From assembly GCA_944363805.1 (NCBI GenBank), contig CALVVH010000049.1, positions 1-8,806 on the forward strand: a stretch of 8,806 nt of DNA, read 5' to 3'. Below the pieces are notes generated by a model, which searched no databases, was not told the DNA's origin, and saw nothing but the letters and a program-made list of their open reading frames with translations. Source of the DNA: an uncultured Bacilli bacterium. GTDB taxonomy: Bacteria > Bacillota_I > Bacilli_A > RF39 > UBA660. Below, one piece after another: positions 1 through 5,859 of the stretch. Numbering within the stretch: position 1 is the stretch's first letter; every line of letters starts with the position of its first letter. A program made the position numbers and the translations under genes.

Positions 1-702
1 ATAACACAACAAGAATTAGCAGAGAAAATTGGAGTGACTGATAGAGCTATTTCTAATTGGGAAAATGGAAGAAGATTGCCAGATTATTCTATTTTAAAAT
101 CTTTGTGCAAAGAACTTGATGTAACAATAAATGAATTATTAAGTGGAGAAAAATTAGAAAAAGAAGAATATCAAGAAAAATTAGAAGAAAATATTATTAA
201 TTTAAATATTGTTAACAAAAAAAAGCTAAACAAAATGTTGAAAATCATTGGTTCTTTTACATGTTTATTTATTCTTTTTATCTTTTTAGGAATTTGTATT
301 TACAATTTTTATGAGATGGATATTAAATACGATGAAAGGACTATGAAATGTTCCTTTAAAGAAAATGCTCTAACATACACAATTATTGGTAGCAGTGTCT
401 TAAATACGAATTATATTGAAAGGACAATCAATAACACCAAATATATAATTTTTCATAGCACCATCAATATATATAATAAAAGGCACAGCAATTGGGAATA
501 CGGTGAAAGCGTTGCAAGAGTTGCTAATAATCAGAAAATACCTTTTAATTTTTATTGGGAATTTGATAAAGAAGAAAATTTAGATCAAAAAGCAATTGTA
601 TATTATTCCAATAAGTCTTTAAAAAAATTAGAAAAGTTAAGCGATACAGAGTTTCTAAAAGAAATAGAAAATTCTTTTCAAATGTGCAGTAATGAGACAT
701 AG
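1..702 (+). CDS. Membrane-anchored XRE-family HTH regulator (5' end cut by window)
   Basis: The frame is open from base 1, so the true start and first HTH helix lie outside the window. The visible N-terminus has the two core helices of an XRE/Cro-like HTH (TQQELAEKIGV, then TDRAISNWENG), followed by the family's typical LPDYSILKSLCKELDVTINELLSGE tail split over later helices. A Lys/Glu-rich linker leads to one hydrophobic segment at about bases 241-306 (IIGSFTCLFILFIF and on). The last ~120 residues would then lie outside the cell if the HTH is cytoplasmic. That C-terminal domain is unrecognised. XRE proteins of this shape bind DNA from the membrane and may sense an external or envelope signal; that role is inferred. 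The GTG at base 34 lies inside the HTH and is not a credible start. Confidence 0.85.
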   Translation: MTQQELAEKIGVTDRAISNWENGRRLPDYSILKSLCKELDVTINELLSGEKLEKEEYQEKLEENIINLNIVNKKKLNKMLKIIGSFTCLFILFIFLGICIYNFYEMDIKYDERTMKCSFKENALTYTIIGSSVLNTNYIERTINNTKYIIFHSTINIYNKRHSNWEYGESVARVANNQKIPFNFYWEFDKEENLDQKAIVYYSNKSLKKLEKLSDTEFLKEIENSFQMCSNET

Positions 703-704
703 AC

Positions 705-744
705 AAAAAAGATTGTAAATTATTATTAATTATAATCTTTTTTT
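705..744 (+). terminator. Rho-independent terminator of the XRE gene
   Basis: Bases 705-718 (AAAAAAGATTGTAA) pair with 730-743 (TTATAATCTTTTTT) in a 14-bp stem with one G-U pair and an 11-base loop. The stem begins 2 bases after the TAG stop. The T-run at 738-744 serves as both stem base and U-tail. The stem is AT-rich, so termination may be modest. Confidence 0.7.
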
Positions 745-770
745 ATTTTCTTTTAATTATCGTATGTTTA

Positions 771-806
771 AAAAGGAAAAAACACGAAGTTAAGCTTTCG
801 TGTTTT
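771..806 (-). terminator. Terminator of the 214-residue hypothetical gene (possibly bidirectional)
   Basis: Bases 779-788 (AAAACACGAA) and 797-806 (TTCGTGTTTT) form a perfect 10-bp stem around an 8-base loop. Read on the minus strand it lies just after the stop codon at 809 and is followed by TTCCTTTTT. The opposite strand also ends in TTTT, so it could back up the terminator of the upstream plus-strand gene. Confidence 0.8.
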
Positions 807-808
807 AA

Positions 809-1453
809 CTACCTTCCTCGACCTTCTTGGTTTGTTAAATCGATGACAACATCCTCTTCCATTTCAGGTTTTGTATCAGCAATAGAAGATGGAATTGGAA
901 TTTCATCAGGAATACCTAAGCGATCGTTAGAAATATTTTCTTCAAGTTTGATATCTAGAGCATAGGCTTCAGCAACACGTAGCGCTTTAAGTAATCTTGG
1001 GGTTATATCTTCAGAAACATAAACTAGGAAGGCTTTTTTATTTCGGTCACTTTGGACAATTATAAAATTGCCAGCATTAGATAAGTAGAAAAAGTTTGCC
1101 CTTCCTTCATCATCAAGTCCATATCTATCTTTTACTGTGGCATCTTTCTTTTCAAATCCTAATACTACTCCATCTTTGTTGAAAGCCTCAAAAGTCCCTT
1201 TGCGTAAGTTCCAAATATTATTGCCAAAACCGTCGATATCAATACAACCAATATGCCACAAAACTTTAAATGCTTCTTGTTCCACTTCATTTAATAGTCC
1301 TGACTTATTTGTTGAAAGGTCAGCAACAAAATTATTAAATTGACCACCAACTAATAAGGTAAATGAATCAACTTTACCTAAATCGACAGATATGTCTTTA
1401 TTAAACTCTTCTATAGAGTCTTTTGGCTTTTTGAATTTTTCAAACATTCCCAT
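809..1453 (-). CDS. Hypothetical soluble protein, 214 residues
   Basis: I do not recognise this family. The protein starts MGMFEKFKK. It has no signal peptide and no membrane segment. Residues ~20-170 look like a mixed alpha/beta globular domain, with beta-like stretches such as FTLLVGGQF (31-39), NFIIVQSD (129-136) and AFLVYVSEDI (141-150), then a helix TPRLLKALRVAEAYAL. Residues ~172-214 are acidic and low in hydrophobics (IPDEIPIPSS, KPEMEED), so probably a flexible tail. The start at 1453 is set by GAGGAG 8 bases upstream; a second ATG two codons later is also possible. It is a monocistronic unit with its own promoter and terminator. Cytoplasmic location is inferred. Confidence 0.75.
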   Translation of the reverse strand: MGMFEKFKKPKDSIEEFNKDISVDLGKVDSFTLLVGGQFNNFVADLSTNKSGLLNEVEQEAFKVLWHIGCIDIDGFGNNIWNLRKGTFEAFNKDGVVLGFEKKDATVKDRYGLDDEGRANFFYLSNAGNFIIVQSDRNKKAFLVYVSEDITPRLLKALRVAEAYALDIKLEENISNDRLGIPDEIPIPSSIADTKPEMEEDVVIDLTNQEGRGR

Positions 1454-1487
1454 TATATATTCTCCTCACATTATAGTACTTAGTTAT

Positions 1488-1496
1488 ATTATATCA
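1488..1496 (-). promoter_or_regulatory. Extended -10 promoter for the 214-residue gene
   Basis: On the minus strand this reads TGATATAAT, a perfect TATAAT preceded by the TGn extended -10 element. It lies about 35 bases before the start codon at 1453, with GAGGAG between. The hexamer 17 bases upstream is a poor -35, as is usual for extended -10 promoters. Confidence 0.5.
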
Positions 1497-1534
1497 CTCT
1501 TTTATGGGCTATTATAAAAATTAACATTCTGCTT

Positions 1535-1549
1535 TACATAAAATATGTA
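1535..1549. repeat. Short inverted repeat TACATA-AAA-TATGTA
   Basis: A perfect 6-bp inverted repeat with a 3-base spacer lies between the stop of the tandem-domain gene (1567) and the promoter of the next minus-strand gene. It could be an operator or a weak hairpin. There is no U-tail, so it is not a convincing terminator, and none is seen elsewhere in this gap. Confidence 0.3.
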
Positions 1550-1566
1550 CCATATTTTGAGGGTTA

Positions 1567-2454
1567 TTAAAGTTTTTTTCCGCTGGTCTTTTCGGAAGAT
1601 TGAGCAATACTTTTTGCTTTTTCATAAATACTTTGTAGTTGTTCCCGAACTTCTTCAGCACTTAAAGACATATATTTTTGTAACTCTTCAGGGGGAATTA
1701 ATCTATCAGCAGTAGATTTATCTACAATATCCCAAATTATATCTCCGATCTGAGCATTCTTTTCTATCGCGCTGTCTAAATCCACATATTCAACACTATA
1801 CTCAGTTCCATAATAAATACGATTTGCAACTTTTTCTCCTGTTATTACTTCTTTAAATCCAGTTACTTTTGTTCTTCCAAACATAACCTTTTTTACTTCT
1901 GGATTTACACAAAACATCCCTAATGCTTCTGACTTTTCTGGTATTCCATTATTGTATATATGAGTGATAGCTTTTGGAATAGCAATGTAAGTATTATTAG
2001 AATTTAAATGGGCTTTTCTTAATCTACTTTCTACTTCTAAATTTCTACACTCTTGGGCAATACTTCTCGCTTTTGCACGAATACTTTGTAATTGTTCACG
2101 AACTTCTTCAGCACTCAAAGACATATATTTTTGTAATTCTTCAGGAGATAATACTTTATCAGCAGTGTGTTCATCTGCTATTTCCCAAATAATATCTCCA
2201 ATCTGGATATTATTATTTCCTATCGTGCTGTCTAAATCTACATGTTCAATAGTATACTCTGTTCCATAGTAAATACGTTCGGCAACTTTTTCCCCTGTTA
2301 TTGCTTCTTTAAATCCAATTACTTTCTTTCCTCCAAACTTTCCTTTTTTTACTTCTGGCTTTACACAAAACATTCCTAATGCTTCTGATTCTTCTGGTAC
2401 TCCATTCCAATATATGTCAGTAATAGCTTTGGGAACGGCAATATATAATTCCAT
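1567..2454 (-). CDS. Hypothetical protein with two tandem copies of one domain, 295 residues
   Basis: I do not recognise the family. The protein is an internal duplication. Residues 4-134 and 156-285 align end to end with about three-quarters identity and one single-residue gap. Each copy opens with YIA(V/I)PKAIT, has SEALGMFCV and ITGEKVA-RIYYGTEY, then QIGDIIW, and closes with a charged helical block PEELQKYMSLSAEEV followed by EQLQSI. A ~21-residue linker (ECRNLEVESRLRKAHLNSNN, positions 135-154) joins them. There is no signal peptide or membrane segment, so it is probably cytoplasmic. The start at 2454 is fixed by AAGGAGG 8 bases upstream and a good promoter behind it. It stands alone, with separate promoters for this gene and the next. 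Function is unknown; a role in binding or scaffolding would be a guess. Confidence 0.8.
   Translation of the reverse strand: MELYIAVPKAITDIYWNGVPEESEALGMFCVKPEVKKGKFGGKKVIGFKEAITGEKVAERIYYGTEYTIEHVDLDSTIGNNNIQIGDIIWEIADEHTADKVLSPEELQKYMSLSAEEVREQLQSIRAKARSIAQECRNLEVESRLRKAHLNSNNTYIAIPKAITHIYNNGIPEKSEALGMFCVNPEVKKVMFGRTKVTGFKEVITGEKVANRIYYGTEYSVEYVDLDSAIEKNAQIGDIIWDIVDKSTADRLIPPEELQKYMSLSAEEVREQLQSIYEKAKSIAQSSEKTSGKKL
1600..1989 (-). repeat. Second copy of the duplicated domain
   Basis: Encodes residues 156-285. It is alignable to 2053-2445 with one codon deleted near residue 232. The strongest DNA match is the helical block: 1646-1692 matches 2099-2145 with only about two mismatches, an offset of 453 bases. 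Confidence 0.85.
2053..2445 (-). repeat. First copy of the duplicated domain
   Basis: Encodes residues 4-134. Compared with the second copy, differences cluster in the loop after VDLDS (STIGNNN against SAIEKN) and just after EVKK. The PEELQKYMSLSAEEV block and GTEY/SEALGMFCV cores are unchanged. Confidence 0.85.
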
Positions 2455-2480
2455 ATATTAATCCTCCTTTTTCTATAGTG

Positions 2481-2509
2481 ATTATACTAAATTTCTAGTG
2501 AATAGTCTA
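2481..2509 (-). promoter_or_regulatory. Sigma-A-type promoter for the tandem-domain gene
   Basis: On the minus strand: TAGACT, 17-base spacer, TATAAT (perfect -10; -35 matches TTGACA at four of six). The -10 ends 26 bases before the start codon, leaving room for the AAGGAGG ribosome binding site. Confidence 0.6.
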
Positions 2510-2700
2510 TGAAATGCAGTTTTTACTTTACAGTACAAAGTATGTAAAATATGTAACTTGAATCTTTGTTCCAAAAGATTTATTTTGAATGGTTTTGGCA
2601 CCCGCTGAAGAGAAGTAGTTAAAGAAATAGTGATTACAATATAAACAGCGGAAAAGCATACTGTAGAAGTATTAAATAGTAAAAATTTTTTTAAATAAGA

Positions 2701-2727
2701 CTTAATTAAGATCAAATTTAAATTTGA
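2701..2727. repeat. Two adjacent AT-rich palindromes
   Basis: CTTAATTAAG (2701-2710) is a perfect 10-bp palindrome. One base later TCAAATTTAAATTTGA (2712-2727) is a perfect 16-bp palindrome. Neither has a loop, so they suit a dimeric DNA-binding protein better than an RNA hairpin. In DNA this AT-rich, chance is possible. Confidence 0.45.
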
Positions 2728-2732
2728 GCAAT

Positions 2733-2754
2733 AAAAAATCCCGTACTTACGGGA
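2733..2754 (-). terminator. Terminator of the ATP-grasp/HD operon
   Basis: TCCCGT (2739-2744) pairs with ACGGGA (2749-2754) around a 4-base loop. On the minus strand the stem is followed directly by TTTTTT. It lies ~115 bases beyond the HD gene stop and is the only GC-rich hairpin in the gap. Confidence 0.75.
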
Positions 2755-2869
2755 AATATTAACTTTATGGTGCCGTTGAGGAAGTTATCTACAACTTTTC
2801 CCAAAGGTAATTGATGTATGAATCAATCACTATATACATTTTAACACAAATATTCTTTAAAATAAACAA

Positions 2870-3478
2870 TTATAAATTTTCTTTTATTTCAGGAAATAAA
2901 TCATATAAGTTATACCCTAACAAGTTATCAAAGTATGCTTTCAATTTATATGTTTCTTTTATGTGATATTGTGTATTTGAGTAAGCACCTCTCCTAATCA
3001 TAATATCAATTAATCTTTTATCAATCGTATAAACTTTACCACCTTGTGGACACATTAAATCACATATATTTATTATCTTTTCTTCTATTGTGTAGTTATG
3101 GTTTTTTATAAACTCTGTTAAAAACAAATTATCTTTTGGGTTTGGAACTCCTCCTGCAGTACATATAATATCATTGTTTAAGTAAGAATGTGTTAAACAT
3201 ATATCACAATATTCTTCGTCATAACCTTTATCTTTTAAATAATTATACCCCCTCATAACATGTCCGTGGGATTGTCCGTTATATTTACCAATATCGTGTA
3301 AATATCCAAGAGTAATCGCTTTATCTATATCTGCATTATAACCTTTTTCATTTAATGCTTTTGCTATTTTACCTGCACTCTCGCCAACACACAAACAATG
3401 GTCTATCCATGTATCACTTTCAGTCTTTTTTCTATAATATTCTAATATTTTTTTGGCTTCTTTGCTTGTTATTTTCAT
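2870..3478 (-). CDS. HD-domain metal-dependent phosphohydrolase
   Basis: A 202-residue HD-superfamily protein. The metal ligands are visible in order: His27 (TWIDHCLCVG), His61-Asp62 (GYLHDIGKY) and Asp140 (INICDLMC). Two further histidines, His73 (in SHGHVMRGY) and His97 (LTHSYL), sit where two-metal HD enzymes of the YqeK type carry extra ligands. The family hydrolyses phosphate esters of nucleotides or small phosphorylated compounds; the substrate here is unknown. There is no signal peptide or membrane segment, so it is cytoplasmic. The gene begins 3 bases after the stop of the ATP-grasp gene, and its ribosome binding site (GGGAG) lies inside that gene's last codons, so translation is probably coupled. 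Start ATG at 3478. Confidence 0.85.
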   Translation of the reverse strand: MKITSKEAKKILEYYRKKTESDTWIDHCLCVGESAGKIAKALNEKGYNADIDKAITLGYLHDIGKYNGQSHGHVMRGYNYLKDKGYDEEYCDICLTHSYLNNDIICTAGGVPNPKDNLFLTEFIKNHNYTIEEKIINICDLMCPQGGKVYTIDKRLIDIMIRRGAYSNTQYHIKETYKLKAYFDNLLGYNLYDLFPEIKENL

Positions 3479-3481
3479 ACT

Positions 3482-4231
3482 CTATTCTCCCAACTTTTTA
3501 AATAAATCACTATAAACTTTATCTACATCTATGTAATTTACCATTGTTATTTTGTGATTATTAGTAGTTATTTCATAAGAAGTATCTTTTTTTATATTTA
3601 AATTTCCTAATTTTAAATCGATTCGTTTCGTTTGTTTTCTTATAAAAATTTTTGTGGGTGTCACTTTTCCTGAAACTAATTTTTCGCCTAAGCCTTTTAC
3701 CATTTCAATAATAGTATAGTTTTTAGTTTCTGAAGTTGGATCTATTGAAAATATTACTCCAGAATAGTCTGGTTCGATCATTTCTTGAATGATTACATTC
3801 ATGCCATAAATATCAAAATCTTTGCTATAAAGAATTACATTTTCATTGTATAAAGAACACCAACAATTCTTAATATTTTCAAATAATTTTTCTTTTTTTA
3901 TATTTAAAAAACTATCATACTGCCCTGCATAAGATTTATTTTCTCCATCTTCGTTCGTAGCGGAAGAACGTACTGCGTAGAATTGGCTACTTATTTTTAA
4001 AGTCTTTTCTTCTATTTTTTCTTTTAATTCTTGGGTAATAGATTGCTTTTTTATTAATTTTTTTATCTTTTGATAATCTTTATTTAAAAATAAAGTTTTT
4101 ATTTCGGCATCAATCTTATTTTTTGTTAAAAAATTAGTATAATCTTCTTTTGTGATGATGAAAAAATTAGGTACTAGTATTTTATTTTCTCTTAAAAATA
4201 ATAAAGAGTCTGCTTTTCCACCATATTTCAT
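3482..4231 (-). CDS. Stand-alone PEP synthase/PPDK-type ATP-grasp domain protein
   Basis: A 249-residue protein matching the N-terminal nucleotide-binding domain of PEP synthase, pyruvate phosphate dikinase and rifampin phosphotransferase. Visible motifs: GGKADSL with Lys6, VPNFFIIT (20-27), YAVRSSATNEDG with Arg88 (85-96), YAGQYDSFLNI (101-111), CWCSLY, VIIQEMIEPDYSGVIFSIDP (146-165) and GLGEKLVSGKVTP (180-192). The family's swivelling phospho-His domain and PEP/pyruvate barrel are absent. The protein stops at DLFKKLGE, just where relatives continue into the D-I-E-W strand that supplies metal-binding acids. It may be a partial or specialised phosphotransferase, or a nucleotide-binding regulator. 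It is first in an operon with the HD protein. Start ATG at 4231 is preceded by GAGGTAGGGA. Confidence 0.8.
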   Translation of the reverse strand: MKYGGKADSLLFLRENKILVPNFFIITKEDYTNFLTKNKIDAEIKTLFLNKDYQKIKKLIKKQSITQELKEKIEEKTLKISSQFYAVRSSATNEDGENKSYAGQYDSFLNIKKEKLFENIKNCWCSLYNENVILYSKDFDIYGMNVIIQEMIEPDYSGVIFSIDPTSETKNYTIIEMVKGLGEKLVSGKVTPTKIFIRKQTKRIDLKLGNLNIKKDTSYEITTNNHKITMVNYIDVDKVYSDLFKKLGE

Positions 4232-4257
4232 AATATCCCTACCTCGTCTTTATTTTT

Positions 4258-4286
4258 ATTCTATAATAAAGGAAAGCAAAACACAA
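4258..4286 (-). promoter_or_regulatory. Possible promoter for the ATP-grasp/HD operon
   Basis: On the minus strand: TTGTGT, 17-base spacer, TAGAAT (-10 five of six, -35 three of six). The -35 hexamer lies within the descending arm of the preceding terminator hairpin. It is a weak match; read-through from the importer operon is the alternative. Confidence 0.4.
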
Positions 4287-4309
4287 GAACTAAATCAATC
4301 CTTGTGCTT
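4271..4309 (-). terminator. Terminator of the osmoprotectant importer operon
   Basis: CACAAG (4282-4287) pairs with CTTGTG (4301-4306), extended on both sides by A-U and G-U pairs to about 11 bp (4279-4289 with 4299-4309). On the minus strand it is followed by TTTTGCTTTCC. The hairpin contains the stop codon TAG (4290-4292) of the permease gene. Confidence 0.6.
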
Positions 4310-5858
4310 GTAAAAATTCCCTTGCGACTCTTTCGGGAGAGCGTCCTAGTTCATCGACTTGATAGTTTAACTCTTGCATTACAGCATCCGTTAAGTAAGT
4401 TCCTAGTGTATTTAATAAATTCTCTAGTTCTGGATATGTTTTTAAAGTTTCTGTTTTCATAAGAGGTACGGCATAATATGGGGGAAAGAAGTTTTTATCA
4501 TCTTCTAAGACAACAAGATCAAACTTTCTTAGCAGTCCATCAGTGGTAAAGGCATCTATCACTTGACTATTGTTATTCATTAAGGCGGTGTATCTTGGGC
4601 TACCATCCATAGCAATGGTGTCTTTAAATGATAGGTTATAGGTTTGTAATAAGCCTGGTAAGCCATCTTGACGATTGACAAATTCTAGGGTTGGAGAAAT
4701 GGTTAAGTTTTGGGATACTCTAGCAAGATCGGAAATGGTTTTTAAATTATATTCTTGAGCAGTATCTTGTCTTACCGCTAAAGCATAGGTATTATTAAAG
4801 TTCATGGGGTTTAATACTTCAATACCGTATTGCTCTTTGAATTCTTTTTTGACTGTTTGATAAACTTGATCGACATTGCTGATCGGGGTATGCTTTAAAA
4901 TATCGGTATAATCAGTTCCTAAATAGTCAATATAAAGGTCAATATCTCCTCGATTAAGGGCGGAGAATACAACTTGGGCTCCTCCTAAGTTACATTGTCT
5001 TGAAACGGCAATATCGGTATTCGCTTCAATATAATTACTAGTCATTTCACATAAGATGTTTTGTTCGGTAAAGTCTTTAGAACCGACGGTTAGGGTATTT
5101 TCGTTTGGTTTATCCAATTTGATCGTACTAAGAAATAGAAGAACAATAAGAGCGAGAATGATACCTACAATAATCTTTTGTTTTTTTCTTCCATTTAAGA
5201 CTTGTTCTCTTGTTTTGCCTTGCATTTGTAAACTGATAGGAGTTACTAATTTTTCAATAAGGCCAAAGAAATAATCAACTGCTAAGGCAAGAATACAAGC
5301 TGGAATGGCCCCTGCTAATATTTGATAGTTATTAACAGTTCGAATACCTGAGAAGATAAGATAACCTAGACCTCCGCCTCCAATAAAGGCAGCCATAGTC
5401 ATGAGTCCTACCGCCGAAACAGCCGAAATACGAATGCCTGCCATAATAACCGGTAAAGCTTGAGGAATTTGAATTTTAAACAAAATTTGTCCTTTGGTAA
5501 GTCCGATTCCTGTCGCTGCTTCTATCATTGTATCACTGATTCCACTAATACCTGTATAAGTGTTTTTAATAATTGGAAGAAGGGAGTAGAGAATCACCAC
5601 TACAATCGCCGGTACCGTTCCAATCCCAAGAAAAGGGATCATGAAACCAAGAAGAGCCATCGATGGAATCGCCTGTACAACACTAGCTATTCCTAAAACA
5701 GGTTTATTTAATTTTTTGACATAACTGATAAAAATACCAATAGGAACACCAATTAAAATAGCGAAAGCAACCGCTAACACTGTCAGTTCAATATGTTCTA
5801 AGAAAAGAGAAAGGCTTTGATCTTTATTTTCGATCATATAATTTATAAAGTTCATCAT
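4290..5858 (-). CDS. Fused permease/substrate-binding protein of a glycine betaine/carnitine/choline ABC importer
   Basis: A 522-residue fusion. Residues ~20-210 are a ProW/OpuCB-type permease with several membrane helices, the QAIPSMALLGF segment (62-72) and the EAA loop EAATGIGLTKGQ (113-124) that docks on the ATPase. A further helix (~228-246) anchors residues ~255-522, an OpuAC-type binding domain, outside the membrane. That domain shows VGSKDFTEQ (258-266), DLYIDYLGT (307-315), FTTDGLL (437-443) and FFPPYYAVP (457-465). The same fusion is known in BilEB- and BusAB-type transporters. It takes up compatible solutes and possibly excludes bile. It follows the ATPase gene with one base between stop and start; AGGAGGAG at the ATPase 3' end is its ribosome binding site. 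A second ATG follows the first immediately. Confidence 0.93.
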   Translation of the reverse strand: MMNFINYMIENKDQSLSLFLEHIELTVLAVAFAILIGVPIGIFISYVKKLNKPVLGIASVVQAIPSMALLGFMIPFLGIGTVPAIVVVILYSLLPIIKNTYTGISGISDTMIEAATGIGLTKGQILFKIQIPQALPVIMAGIRISAVSAVGLMTMAAFIGGGGLGYLIFSGIRTVNNYQILAGAIPACILALAVDYFFGLIEKLVTPISLQMQGKTREQVLNGRKKQKIIVGIILALIVLLFLSTIKLDKPNENTLTVGSKDFTEQNILCEMTSNYIEANTDIAVSRQCNLGGAQVVFSALNRGDIDLYIDYLGTDYTDILKHTPISNVDQVYQTVKKEFKEQYGIEVLNPMNFNNTYALAVRQDTAQEYNLKTISDLARVSQNLTISPTLEFVNRQDGLPGLLQTYNLSFKDTIAMDGSPRYTALMNNNSQVIDAFTTDGLLRKFDLVVLEDDKNFFPPYYAVPLMKTETLKTYPELENLLNTLGTYLTDAVMQELNYQVDELGRSPERVAREFLQAQGLI

Positions 5859-5859
5859 A

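Larger units (their letters stand above)
2510..2869. other. Gene-free interval with decayed coding traces, palindromes and a terminator
   Basis: No intact gene is supported here. On the plus strand at 2609-2695 one frame, broken by TAA at 2642 and preceded by TGA at 2606, reads protein-like (REVVKEIVITI, then TAEKHTVEVLNSKNFFK) and may be the remnant of a lost gene's C-terminus. Two palindromes lie at 2701-2727 and a terminator at 2733-2754. Bases 2755-2869 would be the 3' untranslated tail of the HD gene. A minus-strand frame at 2482-2715 starts with TTG, has no ribosome binding site and overlaps a promoter, so it is not called. Confidence 0.5.

Noticed and set aside
1137..1343. 68-codon plus-strand frame
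   Set aside because: Lies wholly antisense within the 214-residue gene and has no ribosome binding site.
2482..2715. 77-codon minus-strand frame upstream of the tandem-domain gene
   Set aside because: Starts with TTG without a ribosome binding site, overlaps a palindrome and a good promoter, and its product has no recognisable pattern.
2720..2850. Short minus-strand frames after the HD gene (for example one beginning MYIVIDSYINYL, and one reading VDNFLNGTIK)
   Set aside because: The first has no ribosome binding site and only ~16 codons; the second has no start codon and runs through the terminator hairpin. Chance open frames are likely.
5056..5696. Two plus-strand frames of 72 and 78 codons
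   Set aside because: Antisense to the well-supported permease/binding-protein fusion; shadow frames only.
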